64,000 bases of DNA from Robiginitalea marina (GTDB lineage Bacteria > Bacteroidota > Bacteroidia > Flavobacteriales > Flavobacteriaceae). The translations under genes and the position numbers were made by a program. Below, in pieces: positions 44,931-54,133 of the stretch (position 1 is its first letter; each line of letters starts with the position of its first letter). A model generated the notes under the pieces. It worked only from the letters and a program-made list of their open reading frames with translations. It searched no databases and was not told where the DNA came from. The stretch is taken from assembly GCF_024006985.1 (NCBI RefSeq), contig NZ_JAMXIB010000007.1:118248-182247 (forward strand), read 5' to 3'.

Positions 44931-45902
44931 ATGAGATACCGAAAATTTGGAAAGACCGGGTGGGAAGTCAGTGAAATCGGCTATGGCATGTGGGGTATGG
45001 CGGGTTGGGAAGGCTCAGATGACAGCCAGTCGGAACGCTCGCTCGACCTGGCCGTGGAACAGGGGGTTAATTTTTTCGATACCGCCTGGGGATATGGGGA
45101 GGGGCACAGCGAAACCCTCCTGGGCAGGCTGGTTCGAAGGCATCCCGATACGAAACTTTATACCGCCAGCAAGATCCCGCCTAAGAATTTCCGGTGGCCT
45201 GCCAGGGCGGAATACACTATGGAAAATTCCTATCCGGGTTCTCATATCCGGGAATTTACGGAAAAGACCCTCAGGAACCTTGGACTGGAGCAGATTGACC
45301 TGATGCAGTTCCATACCTGGGACGACAGCTGGGCCCCCCTGCAGGAGTGGCAGCGGGTGGTGGAAGACCTCAAAAAAGAGGGGAAAGTAGCCGCCATGGG
45401 CATCAGTATGAACCGCTGGGAGCCGGAGAATGGGTTGGAAGCCCTGAAAACCGGCCTTTTGGACGCTGTGCAGGTGATTTATAACATTTTTGACCAGGCC
45501 CCGGAGGATGCGCTTTTCCCGTTTTGTGATATGCATGGCATCGGGGTAATCGCCCGGGTACCTTTTGATGAGGGGACCCTTACGGGGAATATTACCCGAA
45601 ATACGACCTTCCCGGAAGGGGACTGGAGGGCCACGTATTTTGTACCGGAGAACCTGGAAGCCAGCGCAGACCGGGCCGACCGCCTGCGCCCCCTGGTCCC
45701 TGAGGGGATGAGCATGGCCGAAATGGCGCTCCGCTTTATTTTGGCCAGTAAGTCGGTGGGCACGGTGATCCCGGGGATGCGCAAGCAACGGAACGTGTTG
45801 GCCAATACCGCCACCAGCGATGGGGAATTGCTGCCCGGGCCCTTGATGGAGGCCCTACGCCGTCACAGGTGGGACCGCACCCCGACGTCCTGGTCACAAT
45901 GA
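44931..45902 (+). CDS. Aldo/keto reductase
   Basis: The 323-residue protein is an NADPH-dependent carbonyl reductase of the AKR superfamily. Marks are FDTAWGYGEGHSE (catalytic Asp and Tyr), the active-site Lys in YTASKIPPKN, LRNLGLEQIDLMQFHTWD, and the C-terminal SVGTVIPGMRKQRN coenzyme-binding block. It resembles the AKR group of general bacterial reductases; the substrate is not evident. It follows the GNAT gene by 24 bases. Confidence 0.92.
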   Translation: MRYRKFGKTGWEVSEIGYGMWGMAGWEGSDDSQSERSLDLAVEQGVNFFDTAWGYGEGHSETLLGRLVRRHPDTKLYTASKIPPKNFRWPARAEYTMENSYPGSHIREFTEKTLRNLGLEQIDLMQFHTWDDSWAPLQEWQRVVEDLKKEGKVAAMGISMNRWEPENGLEALKTGLLDAVQVIYNIFDQAPEDALFPFCDMHGIGVIARVPFDEGTLTGNITRNTTFPEGDWRATYFVPENLEASADRADRLRPLVPEGMSMAEMALRFILASKSVGTVIPGMRKQRNVLANTATSDGELLPGPLMEALRRHRWDRTPTSWSQ

Positions 45903-45935
45903 GAATTCGTACCAAACCATGAAATCCAAAGAACC

Positions 45936-46124
45936 ATGAAACCGCAACGCATACTGGCACAGGCCCTTGCCGGAGGGCTCATTTACCTTGTGATCTCCCT
46001 GGTCCTGGAGCGCAGTTTTTCTGCGGAAGCGTTCAGGGCAGAGGGGGTGGAAGCCCTCATCTTCGCCCTGGTTTACGGCCTGGGGCTCTGGGTGTACTAC
46101 CGGTTTATTAAGAAAACGGACTGA
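45936..46124 (+). CDS. Small membrane protein, 62 aa, unknown
   Basis: The product has two hydrophobic stretches (about residues 10-22 and 43-54) separated by an acidic, Glu-rich loop, and ends in a basic tail (RFIKKTD). No family is recognised. It follows the AKR gene by 33 bases on the same strand and is convergent with the VOC gene. Coding is plausible but not certain. Confidence 0.5.
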   Translation: MKPQRILAQALAGGLIYLVISLVLERSFSAEAFRAEGVEALIFALVYGLGLWVYYRFIKKTD

Positions 46125-46125
46125 C

Positions 46126-46548
46126 CTATTTGGCAAAAAGCTGGTCTATGTTCTTGAATGCCTTGAACTCCAGGGCATTGCCGGCAGGATCCAGGAAGAA
46201 CATGGTCGCCTGCTCCCCGACCTCCCCCTTGAAGCGGATGTAGGGTTCAATTACGAATGAAACCCCTTTTTTTTCCAGGGTTTTCGAAAAAGTCTGGAAG
46301 GTATCCCAGGGGAGTACAACCCCGTAATGGGGTACGGGCACATGCTTCCCGTCCACAGGGTTGGTATGGAGGGCCTCCTCCGATTTGGGCTTGTAGTGGA
46401 TGACCACCTGGTGCCCGAAGAGGTTGAAATCGACCCACTGGTCGCTGCTGCGGCCTTCTTCACAACCGAGGACCTCCCGGTAAAAGGTGCGGCACTGCTC
46501 CAGGTTATGTACCGGGATGGCCACATGGAATGGGGTAAGGGTTTGCAT
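46126..46548 (-). CDS. VOC-family (glyoxalase/dioxygenase-fold) protein
   Basis: The 140-residue protein has two beta-alpha-beta-beta-beta modules of the VOC fold: [20 protein letters not shown] (metal His at 8) and [18 protein letters not shown] (metal Glu) near the end. Members bind a divalent metal and act as glyoxalases, dioxygenases or resistance proteins. The specific activity cannot be told. It is a single gene, convergent with the small membrane protein. Confidence 0.88.
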   Translation of the reverse strand: MQTLTPFHVAIPVHNLEQCRTFYREVLGCEEGRSSDQWVDFNLFGHQVVIHYKPKSEEALHTNPVDGKHVPVPHYGVVLPWDTFQTFSKTLEKKGVSFVIEPYIRFKGEVGEQATMFFLDPAGNALEFKAFKNIDQLFAK

Positions 46549-46620
46549 TTTGGTATCCTTCTAAATCTAGGTGAGAGTTAAATGTACAAAATTAGGGGGC
46601 ACCTCCGTGTAGCTGAAACT

Positions 46621-47469
46621 TCAACTTTTCAGGAAATCGACGATTTTTCGGTTCACCTCCTCCTGGTGCATCGAATGGCCCAACCCTTCGGTGGGGACCA
46701 GCAGGCTGTCCTTCCAGGCCTGGTGGACTTTCCGGGAAGCGTGAAAGGGGGCTATGCGGTCGAGTTTGTCGTGGAGCAGCAAGCCTTTCCGGGTATTCCC
46801 TTCCACAAAACGGGGGGTGGCAAATTCATGCATATGGAAGCCGAATTCTTTATGGATCAGGGCGTCAAAGGCCCGTAAAACCCGGTTGTTGAACCCAAGC
46901 ATTTTCTGGTAGGAAAGCACGATCTCCTCAAATTCCGCCGGGGAACCGATGGTTACGATTTTCTCGACGGAATTCTCAGGGTGCCGGTGGGCGTGGTACA
47001 GGGCGGTCATCCCCCCCACGGAATGCCCGATGATGTATCTGGGCTCAAAGGTTTCCACCATGTGCTGCACACATTCCGCGTACAGGGGCACATGCAGGAT
47101 TTTTCCGGTGGAATACCCGTGGGCGGGGGCGTCAAAGGCTATGATGTGGAACCCGGCTTCCCTGAGGATGCCGATGAGGTTCCTCCACCGGAAGGTGTTG
47201 CTTTCCCATCCATGGATCAGCAGAACCCGGGGCCCTGGTCCCGTCCACTGGTAGGTTTGGATTTGGTGTCCTGATACGGCTTCGAGGCTGTGCTTCGCCC
47301 CTTCGAGGAAATCTTTTTGCATCGGTTGCACCCGTCCTTTCCGCACCTTGGCAAAGGTCTGGAAGGCCAGTGCTGCGGCCCTGTCAGGGCTCAGCAGCGC
47401 CACCAGGTTAAAGTAGGTTCCATAGGCTTTCGCGAAAAGGGTTTTCAGGAAGGCACGGAATTCGTTCAT
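46621..47469 (-). CDS. Alpha/beta hydrolase
   Basis: The 282-residue protein has the oxyanion-hole region VLLIHGWESNTFRW, nucleophile elbow GHSVGGM, an Asp region around DRIAPFHAS and catalytic His in GLGHSMHQEEVN. The first ~60 residues are hydrophobic or basic, perhaps a membrane contact. ATG 47469 is chosen over the TTG at 47490. TATCTTGG on the minus strand (47487-47494), one base off the -7 consensus, precedes it. Substrate unknown. Confidence 0.88.
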   Translation of the reverse strand: MNEFRAFLKTLFAKAYGTYFNLVALLSPDRAAALAFQTFAKVRKGRVQPMQKDFLEGAKHSLEAVSGHQIQTYQWTGPGPRVLLIHGWESNTFRWRNLIGILREAGFHIIAFDAPAHGYSTGKILHVPLYAECVQHMVETFEPRYIIGHSVGGMTALYHAHRHPENSVEKIVTIGSPAEFEEIVLSYQKMLGFNNRVLRAFDALIHKEFGFHMHEFATPRFVEGNTRKGLLLHDKLDRIAPFHASRKVHQAWKDSLLVPTEGLGHSMHQEEVNRKIVDFLKS

Positions 47470-47505
47470 CTCGCTTTTTTGGGGTCCCAAGATACGCGAA
47501 GTGGC

Positions 47506-49020
47506 TCAATCGGCCATGGGGGTCCCCTCTAGGAATTCCAGGTTTTTTCTGGCAATCCTCAGCGGCCTCAGGGCATTCCTGTTTTTGGAGGAATGGGATT
47601 CCATGCGGCCGAGGATGGTCCGCAATTCGGAAATGGCGTCGAGGATATAAGGCCCTTTGTTCAGCATCACGCATTCCGAGCGGACCGAAAGGGCCGCATC
47701 GCTGATTTCCGCCCGGGTGGCAATCCCTTTTTTGGCCAGGGTGTCCAGGACCTGGGTCGCCCAGATGACGGGCACATGGGCCGCTTCGCACAGCCACAGG
47801 ATCTCGTTCTGCACTTCTGAAATCCGGTTGAAGCCGATTTCCACGGCCAGGTCCCCCCGGGCAATCATCACGCCGATCCGGTTGTGCTTCATCCCCTCCA
47901 GCAGGATCATGGGCAGCCGGTTGAAGGCATTTTGGTTCTCGATTTTGAATACCACCCCCGGCTTGGCCTCCTCCAGGGAATCAAGGCGCTCGTACAAGTT
48001 GGCGACATCTGCCTCGCTGTTGACGAAGGAATACCCCAGCAGGTCTGCATGCCGGGCGACGAAAGGCAGGGTTTCGAGGTCCCTGTCGGTAAGGGAGGGT
48101 AGCTTGAGTACCGTGTCGGGGATGTTCATCCCCTTGTCGGGTTTTAACCGGGATTTAAAGGTTTTCACAATCTTCACCACGGCCGTCTCCCCGCCGGATT
48201 CCGTGACGATAGCGTGGATCATCCCATCGTCGAGAAATACCTGGTCCCCGGGCTGCAGGGCATCGATGACCCCGGGGATACTCAATTGGACAGGCACCGG
48301 AAGCTGCCCGTCTTCAGCGGCCCGGGCCTTATCAAAAGCATTGCGGTCTACCGGGGCTTTGTGGAGGGCGAAGGTTCCCCCTTCCCTGATCGGCAGGGAT
48401 TTAACGCCCTCAGGGAAGTTGATACGCAGTTTCGGGCCGGCCAGGTCCATGTAGATCCTCAGGTCCTTCCCCGTCTTCCGGGAGGCTTCCCGGATGTTCT
48501 CCACCATGGCCAGCCACATGCCTTCCTCGCCGTGGGAGAGGTTGACCCGGGCAATGGTCATCCCATTGGAGGCCATTTTTTCGATCAGCTGGAGATCGTC
48601 CGCTGCCTCTTCCGGCATGGTGACCATGACCTCGTGGGTGTTGAAGCTTGGTGGCCGGTTGAACAGCAGGTTGCTGTGCGTCCGTATCAGGTATTTGCTG
48701 TGCTCGTAACCGATGATGCTCGGTTCCTTGCGTTTGGGCCAGGGTTTGTTCTCCAGCAGGTGCAGCAGGTGAAGTACGCGGTGCAAATTGGTTAGCACAT
48801 ATCCCTCGGCCGAACGCAGGGACGAAATCCCGAGGTCTGAGAGCGGATCATGGAGCTTTCTAAGGTCGTGATCCCTGAGCACCAGGTAACGGATAAGATT
48901 CCTGGAACTGGGCCTGAAATCAGGGTGAACCGTCTTTGAAATGGCTTCGGAAAGGGGTTCAAGCCTGAGAATCTCATCATAGATGGCTTTCAGTTTGGTG
49001 ATCAGGGTTTCGGTTTTCAT
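47506..49020 (-). CDS. Pyruvate kinase-like protein, atypical architecture
   Basis: The 504-residue product has the pyruvate kinase barrel with variant motifs: VNLSHG at 159-164, MDLAGPKLRI at 191-200, substrate Lys and metal Glu in KIEN (K359, E361), IARGDLAVE at 386-394 and ATQVLDTL at 421-428. It lacks the C-terminal allosteric domain of ordinary pyruvate kinase, ending about 45 residues after VMLNKGPY. A 125-residue N-terminal extension of mostly helical, His- and Leu-rich sequence is added. It may act as pyruvate kinase in PEP metabolism or have another role; a canonical pyruvate kinase may be elsewhere in the genome. Confidence 0.8.
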   Translation of the reverse strand: MKTETLITKLKAIYDEILRLEPLSEAISKTVHPDFRPSSRNLIRYLVLRDHDLRKLHDPLSDLGISSLRSAEGYVLTNLHRVLHLLHLLENKPWPKRKEPSIIGYEHSKYLIRTHSNLLFNRPPSFNTHEVMVTMPEEAADDLQLIEKMASNGMTIARVNLSHGEEGMWLAMVENIREASRKTGKDLRIYMDLAGPKLRINFPEGVKSLPIREGGTFALHKAPVDRNAFDKARAAEDGQLPVPVQLSIPGVIDALQPGDQVFLDDGMIHAIVTESGGETAVVKIVKTFKSRLKPDKGMNIPDTVLKLPSLTDRDLETLPFVARHADLLGYSFVNSEADVANLYERLDSLEEAKPGVVFKIENQNAFNRLPMILLEGMKHNRIGVMIARGDLAVEIGFNRISEVQNEILWLCEAAHVPVIWATQVLDTLAKKGIATRAEISDAALSVRSECVMLNKGPYILDAISELRTILGRMESHSSKNRNALRPLRIARKNLEFLEGTPMAD

Positions 49021-49123
49021 GAATTCTCGGTATTGCTGACCGCTTCTTTTCTATTAAGAACCATATGGTGAAAAGTATAAAACTACTTCCGGGTCAGTGT
49101 TACCAAATCGTAAAGCCTGCCAC

Positions 49124-49666
49124 TTACTCCCAGGCCACCATCATGTACTTGATACGGGCTTCCCCGGGGATCTGGATGGCTTCAATCGGCTGGTTGGAGT
49201 ACCGGATTGCCCCGGGCAGTTCCTCCCTTGAAATAGTGAAGTACACCGGGCTGTTTTTCAGCAAGATCAGCACGTTGCTGGGCGAACTCACGACTTTTCG
49301 AATCTCATAGGCTTTCGTTATATCGCCGAAAGTTGATTGCAGGCCAACGCCTTCCGGGGTTTTGAAACGGGGGTCGCGGATCCGGATATTTTCCACCCCC
49401 TTCAGGGTGTCGGCGCCGGGGGAGAGGGTAAGCAGGTGCCGGCCTCCTTTTTCGAAGACTTCTATCTTGCCGTTTATCCCCAGGTTCAGCCGCGTGGTAT
49501 CGCGTACCAGGGAATCGGAGCGGTAGATGCTATCGAGTTGGGAGAGCCTGTGGGTGCGCATCAGTTTCCCCACCCGCTCGGGGCCCACCAGGAAATGTTC
49601 TTCCTTTTCCCCGCTGCATTGGAGCAACAGCGTGGCGGCAATCAGCAACAGCAGTTTCTGTTTCAT
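49124..49666 (-). CDS. Unknown lipoprotein, 180 aa
   Basis: The product starts with a signal peptide and lipobox LLLQC (Cys 17), then a mainly beta-rich region (GKIEVFEKGGRHLLTLS, SSPSNVLILLKNSP). No family is recognised. It lies 33 bases after the HerA-type ATPase gene on the same strand, so co-transcription is likely. Confidence 0.7.
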   Translation of the reverse strand: MKQKLLLLIAATLLLQCSGEKEEHFLVGPERVGKLMRTHRLSQLDSIYRSDSLVRDTTRLNLGINGKIEVFEKGGRHLLTLSPGADTLKGVENIRIRDPRFKTPEGVGLQSTFGDITKAYEIRKVVSSPSNVLILLKNSPVYFTISREELPGAIRYSNQPIEAIQIPGEARIKYMMVAWE

Positions 49667-49699
49667 GGTCTTGACAGGAATTTATGGGATACCGGGGAG

Positions 49700-51214
49700 T
49701 TATTTGCGCATTACTTTGTTGAGGATCCCCATCACCCCGCGGATAAAGGTTGCACTGGTGAGGACTTTGACCAATGGGTCCTGCCGCTGGTAACCCCCGG
49801 AGCGACTTCGGCTTTTCGGTGTACGCTCCTTTTCGGCCTGTTTTTCGGCCTCGGCTTCTGCCCTTGATATTTTTTCATCCAGGATTTCGTAGGCGCTTTC
49901 CCGGTCCACAACCTGGTTGTACTTGCCGGCCAGTCGGGAAGCCCGGAGCAGCTGCCCGAGTTCCGCTTCCGTAAGGATATCCATACGGCTCATGGGGGCA
50001 CGCATCAGGGTCGCCGCCAGGGGGGTGGGGCGTCCCTTTTCATCCAGTACGGTCACCAGGGCTTCCCCAATGCCGAGGGAGGTCAACACCTCGTCGGTGT
50101 CGTAATACTCCGATACCGGGTAATTCTCGGCAGTCAGTTTGATGGCCTTGCGGTCGCGGGCGGTAAAGGCCCGCAGGGCGTGCTGTATTTTCAGGCCCAA
50201 CTGGGCCAGGACCTCATTGGGGATATCGGTGGGGTTCTGCGTCACAAAATAAACCCCAACCCCTTTGGAACGGATAAGCTTCACGATGCTCTCGATCTGG
50301 CCCAGGAGGGCCCGGGAGGCTTCCTTGAAAATCAGGTGGGCTTCATCGATGAAGAGGACCAGTTCGGGCTGGTCGGCATCGCCCTGTTCGGGAAAGCTGC
50401 TGTAGATTTCAGCCAGCAGGCTGAGCATGAAGGTGGAGAAGAGCTTGGGCCGGTCCTGCAGGTCCGTGAGGCGCAGGATGCTGATAACCCCGCGCCCTTC
50501 CGGGTCCAGGCGGGTCAGGTCGGCCACATCGAACGATTTTTCGCCGAAAAAGAGCTCGGCCCCCTGCTGTTCCAGTTCGATGATCTTTCGCAGGATGGTG
50601 CCGGTGGAAGCCGTGGAAATTCGTCCATAGGCTTCCGAGAATTCTTTTTTCCCCTCGCCCGTGGCGTATTGCAGGACTTTTTTGAAATCCTTAAGGTCCA
50701 GCAAGGGTAGCTTATGGTCATCGCAGTATTTGAAGGCCACGGCCACGATGCCCTCCTGGGCTTCCGAAAGGTCTAGGATCCTGGAAAGGAGCACCGGGCC
50801 GAATTCGGAAACCGTGGCCCGGAGGCGCACCCCTTCCTGTTCGGAAAGGCTGAGGATTTCCACCGGAAAACTTTTGGGCTCGAAGGGAATCCCGATCTGG
50901 GAATGCCGTTCGTCAATTTTCGGATGTCCGGGGCCCGGTTGCGCCAGCCCGCTCAGGTCCCCTTTCAGGTCCATCAGCATTACGGGGATTCCTTTTTCAG
51001 ACAGGTTTTCGGCCAGTACCTGAAGCGATTTTGTCTTGCCGGTTCCGGTTGCCCCGGCAATCAGGCCGTGGCGGTTGAGGGTTTTCAGGGGGACTTTCAC
51101 AAGTGCCCCGGGAAGGGCCCTGCCTTCCAGCATGGCGGCTCCCAGCACGATGGAATCCCCTTTGAATGCGTACCCCTTTTCGATATGGGCGCGAAACGCT
51201 TCCTCCTGGCTCAT
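49700..51214 (-). CDS. HerA-type ATPase, DUF853 family
   Basis: The 504-residue protein is a RecA-fold ATPase of the HerA/DUF853 group with Walker A GATGTGKTKS (about 53-62), Walker B in LVLFIDEAHL, and the family end PLVKVLTSATFIRG. These are DNA-translocating or helicase-like proteins of unclear bacterial function. ATG 51214 (MSQEEAF) is chosen over GTG 51220. TATTTTTA on the minus strand (51231-51238) may serve as -7 element. The end has a Glu/Lys-rich coiled stretch. Confidence 0.9.
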   Translation of the reverse strand: MSQEEAFRAHIEKGYAFKGDSIVLGAAMLEGRALPGALVKVPLKTLNRHGLIAGATGTGKTKSLQVLAENLSEKGIPVMLMDLKGDLSGLAQPGPGHPKIDERHSQIGIPFEPKSFPVEILSLSEQEGVRLRATVSEFGPVLLSRILDLSEAQEGIVAVAFKYCDDHKLPLLDLKDFKKVLQYATGEGKKEFSEAYGRISTASTGTILRKIIELEQQGAELFFGEKSFDVADLTRLDPEGRGVISILRLTDLQDRPKLFSTFMLSLLAEIYSSFPEQGDADQPELVLFIDEAHLIFKEASRALLGQIESIVKLIRSKGVGVYFVTQNPTDIPNEVLAQLGLKIQHALRAFTARDRKAIKLTAENYPVSEYYDTDEVLTSLGIGEALVTVLDEKGRPTPLAATLMRAPMSRMDILTEAELGQLLRASRLAGKYNQVVDRESAYEILDEKISRAEAEAEKQAEKERTPKSRSRSGGYQRQDPLVKVLTSATFIRGVMGILNKVMRK

Positions 51215-51307
51215 GGTCACGGATTTGTCGTAAAAATAGCGGAATTCCCCCGAATACTAAAGTACATCGTTTCTTTCCCCCCGGGTGGTGTGCGGCCCTT
51301 TCTTTCC

Positions 51308-51315
51308 TATCTTTG
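51308..51315 (+). promoter_or_regulatory. -7 promoter element of queE
   Basis: TATCTTTG matches TAnnTTTG exactly and ends only 4 bases before the queE ATG at 51320, so the transcript would begin at or near the start codon. Confidence 0.65.
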
Positions 51316-51319
51316 CCCC

Positions 51320-51952
51320 ATGAAGGTAAAAGCAGATCCGAAGCTCGTTCAAAAGGGGTTGATGCTTCCGCTGATGGAAGCGTTTTATACCATCCAGGGC
51401 GAAGGCTACCATAAGGGCACCGCGGCCTATTTTATCAGGGTTGGGGGCTGCGACGTGGGGTGCCATTGGTGCGATGTCAAGGAGAGCTGGGATGCGGAAA
51501 CCCACCCGCCCACAGCCATAGGTGAGATCGTGGAGGAAGCTGCCCGGCATTCCGATACCATTGTCGTCACCGGGGGGGAGCCCCTCACCTGGGACATGGG
51601 CCCGCTCACTGAGGCTTTGAAGGAGAAGGGGATGAAAATCCATATCGAGACCTCCGGGGCCTACCCCATGACCGGGCACTGGGACTGGGTTTGCCTTTCC
51701 CCAAAGAAGAACAAGCTCCCGGTAGGGGATATTTACGGGCGGGCCGATGAGCTCAAGGTAATTGTCTACAACCGGCACGACCTCAAATTTGCTGAGGAAC
51801 AGGCGGCCCGGGTCAGGCCCGGATGTCTGCTCTACCTGCAACCGGAGTGGAGTGTGCGGGAGAAGGTGACCCCCTTTATCGTGGACTACGTGATGGCCCA
51901 CCCGAAATGGCGGGTTTCCCTGCAGACCCACAAGTACCTCAACATCCCTTAA
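51320..51952 (+). CDS. queE: 7-carboxy-7-deazaguanine synthase
   Basis: QueE is a radical-SAM enzyme in queuosine precursor synthesis. The 210-residue product has EAFYTIQGEGYHKGTAAYFIR, the CX3CX2C iron-sulfur motif CDVGCHWCDVK, VVTGGEPLTWD and the IETSGAYP block. ATG 51320 is chosen because of the -7 element and because a longer in-frame extension from 50903 runs through the herA gene on the other strand. No queC, queD or queF gene is in the window. Confidence 0.95.
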   Translation: MKVKADPKLVQKGLMLPLMEAFYTIQGEGYHKGTAAYFIRVGGCDVGCHWCDVKESWDAETHPPTAIGEIVEEAARHSDTIVVTGGEPLTWDMGPLTEALKEKGMKIHIETSGAYPMTGHWDWVCLSPKKNKLPVGDIYGRADELKVIVYNRHDLKFAEEQAARVRPGCLLYLQPEWSVREKVTPFIVDYVMAHPKWRVSLQTHKYLNIP

Positions 51953-51978
51953 AATTTCCGCGAAAAGGGGAACCGGGT

Positions 51979-52791
51979 TTACCGACCCCCGATGGCCTGC
52001 AAGTCCCTCAGGCATTCTGCGTCCAGGGACGGAAGGCTTTCCAGCCCTTTCGCGCTGCGTTTTTCCATGATTGCCCGGTATCCGGAACCGAATTCCAGTT
52101 CGGCCCGCATCAGGCAGTCCTCAACGTTACAATGGTTGGGAAAAGAGTTGTCTTCATGCGGGTTGACCTCAGGGGTACCCAGGTCGACCAACCCAAAAAG
52201 GTGTCCGAATTCATGGGTCATGGTGGTGGTTTCCACATCCGACAGGGTGATCACCACACTTCGCGAAGCCAGGGTGCGCAAAGTGCTTTCATGGATCACC
52301 ATAGAAGTGTTCCGGTAAACCGCCCCGAGGGTAACCAGGCCTTCCACCGGGTCGTCCCCGTCTGAAGGGGCGTCGGCAAAATAGATATAGAATGCCAGGG
52401 TCCGCCCGTCGTTATACAGGGTGCGGTTTTCCGCTTCCAGGGTGGCGATTTCCTGTAGCGTCAGGGTTTGCTCCCCGGGGGAGGGCAGGGAGCGGTAGAT
52501 GAAGGTGATATCTTCCTTAAAAGTGCGCTCCAGCAGGAAGGTCCGGAGGTTGTCCATTGCCGTGGTGGTGGGCCGGAACCCTTCCACATACGCTATTTCA
52601 ATTTGAATCCGGTCGAAGTTTTCATTGGTCAGGATATCCGTACCACTGCTACCCGCGCTCAGCAGGTTTGCAGACCGGTCTATTGGATCGGGAGTATCAG
52701 GGTCGGTTCCCGAATCCTTTGCGCAGTTGGTCAGGGTAAGTGCCCAGAACAGCACAGCCCAAAGATGGAAGTAATTACGAATGCTTTTCAT
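51979..52791 (-). CDS. Zinc metalloprotease lipoprotein
   Basis: The 270-residue product has a signal peptide with lipobox TLTNC (Cys 23) and a metzincin-like zinc motif HEFGHLFGLVD (His 193, His 197, and Asp 203 in third ligand position). A later CNVEDCLM (221-228) with Cys residues resembles the Cys-x4-Cys-x-Met feature of archaemetzincins. The central part has SVVITLSDVETTTM. Substrate is unknown. It precedes the methyltransferase gene with only 22 bases between; both are on the minus strand, so they may be co-transcribed. Confidence 0.8.
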   Translation of the reverse strand: MKSIRNYFHLWAVLFWALTLTNCAKDSGTDPDTPDPIDRSANLLSAGSSGTDILTNENFDRIQIEIAYVEGFRPTTTAMDNLRTFLLERTFKEDITFIYRSLPSPGEQTLTLQEIATLEAENRTLYNDGRTLAFYIYFADAPSDGDDPVEGLVTLGAVYRNTSMVIHESTLRTLASRSVVITLSDVETTTMTHEFGHLFGLVDLGTPEVNPHEDNSFPNHCNVEDCLMRAELEFGSGYRAIMEKRSAKGLESLPSLDAECLRDLQAIGGR

Positions 52792-52813
52792 TTTCCTTAA
52801 ATTTATAAACGCC

Positions 52814-53536
52814 TCACGCCCTGTTCTCGTATGCCGGTCGACTCAGGCGGGCCAAATAATCGAAATGGGCTCCGGTTTCCAGGAGTTCTGCCTCCAGGCC
52901 CGCAAGGGCCGCTTCTTCTTCCAGTGTCCGGAAATCCACGAAAAGCCAGGGGAACGATTCCCCCTCTTGTTTCCCGTACGACCACCGGTAGGTCACTTCC
53001 CCGTAATAGGAAACGCTCCCGGGGACCCAGACCCCACCATCCTCATCTGCTTCAAACATATAAATGATGTCGGTGGAGTCGAGCAGGATCTGCCCGCCAG
53101 GCCTCAGCAACCCGGCCAGGTGTTTCAGCAGGGCCCGAAGGCCTGCCAGGTCGCCCGCAATCCCGATCCCGTTCATCAATAACAACAGGGTGTCAAAATC
53201 CCCTACCCTGAAATCCAGGATATTTTCACAGGCCGTTTCATGTACCCCCCTCTGGCGCGCTACATCAATGGCCAGGGGGCTGTGGTCCAGGCCGAGGCAC
53301 GCAAGGCCCTGCTCCTGGAGGTACAGGCTGTGGCTCCCCGCCCCGCAGCCGATATCGAGCACTTTGCCCCGGCAGTGTTCCAGCGCCTTTTGTTCCAGGG
53401 GTGGCATCTGGGGGTGTCCGCGGAAAAAATACGATACGGGCACCTCTTCATCATCCCCTAGGGAACCATGGCTCCAAAGGGCTTCAGGGGCTTGCCCCCG
53501 GTAATAATCCATCAAAGCCTTTCCCAAAAGGTCCAT
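52814..53536 (-). CDS. Class I SAM-dependent methyltransferase
   Basis: The 240-residue product has the SAM-binding motif I VLDIGCGAGSHSLYL (about residues 60-74), an acidic motif II (LGLDHSPLAI) and a motif near ILLDSTD, all typical. ATG 53536 (MDLLGKALMDYY) is preferred; ATG 53563 is also possible. A perfect TATCTTTG -7 element is on the minus strand at 53579-53586. Methyl acceptor unknown. It is transcribed away from the Cys-cluster gene. Confidence 0.85.
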   Translation of the reverse strand: MDLLGKALMDYYRGQAPEALWSHGSLGDDEEVPVSYFFRGHPQMPPLEQKALEHCRGKVLDIGCGAGSHSLYLQEQGLACLGLDHSPLAIDVARQRGVHETACENILDFRVGDFDTLLLLMNGIGIAGDLAGLRALLKHLAGLLRPGGQILLDSTDIIYMFEADEDGGVWVPGSVSYYGEVTYRWSYGKQEGESFPWLFVDFRTLEEEAALAGLEAELLETGAHFDYLARLSRPAYENRA

Positions 53537-53578
53537 GGGTTGTATTTTTGATTCGGCCCCCATTAAGTGGATGCAGGG

Positions 53579-53586
53579 CAAAGATA
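53579..53586 (-). promoter_or_regulatory. -7 promoter element of the methyltransferase
   Basis: TATCTTTG on the minus strand is an exact consensus match and lies in the divergent spacer between the methyltransferase and the Cys-cluster gene. Confidence 0.6.
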
Positions 53587-53604
53587 CGCAAACCCCTGGC
53601 GCAT

Positions 53605-54105
53605 ATGTCTGAAAACCTGGAGAAACTCCCGCAGCAGGCGGCTCAAAAGCACCCCGAGAACCGGGCCTTTTTCCTCAAGCTCCGCAAAAAGCCCCCCCGG
53701 GACCTCGATACCCTTATGGAGGTCCTGCACCGGGAGGAATTCGAACGGACCGACTGCCTGCAATGTGCGAACTGCTGCAGGACCACGGGCCCCCTTTTCA
53801 CGGAGGCAGACATCCGCCGCATCGCGCGCCACCTGCGGATGAAACCCCAGGAATTCACGGAGGCCTACCTGAGGTTCGACGAGGAGGGCGATTGGGTGCT
53901 GCAGACGCTTCCCTGCCCTTTCCTGGGCCATGATAATTATTGCCATATCTATGAATCCCGGCCGAAAGCCTGCAGGGAATACCCACATACCAACCGGCGG
54001 AAATTCCACCAAATCCATGCGTTGACCCTGAAAAATACCGCCATTTGCCCGGCGGCCTTCCGGATCGTGGAGGAAATGAAGCGGCGCCTGCCGGAGTATC
54101 GATAA
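53605..54105 (+). CDS. YkgJ-family cysteine cluster protein
   Basis: The 166-residue product has the eight-Cys-type cluster of the YkgJ family (UPF0153): DCLQCANCCRTTGP at about 52-65 and CPFLGHDNYCHIY with CREYP following. These likely bind iron-sulfur or zinc; the family function is unknown. ATG 53605 gives the normal start MSENLEKLPQQA. TATTTTTG at 53543-53550 is an exact -7 match but 54 bases upstream. Confidence 0.9.
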   Translation: MSENLEKLPQQAAQKHPENRAFFLKLRKKPPRDLDTLMEVLHREEFERTDCLQCANCCRTTGPLFTEADIRRIARHLRMKPQEFTEAYLRFDEEGDWVLQTLPCPFLGHDNYCHIYESRPKACREYPHTNRRKFHQIHALTLKNTAICPAAFRIVEEMKRRLPEYR

Positions 54106-54133
54106 AGCCTTAGGACATCCTACCCAAAATTGA

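Noticed and set aside
50903..51319. N-terminal extension of queE through the herA gene
   Set aside because: It runs antisense to herA coding sequence and the -7 element sits just before ATG 51320.
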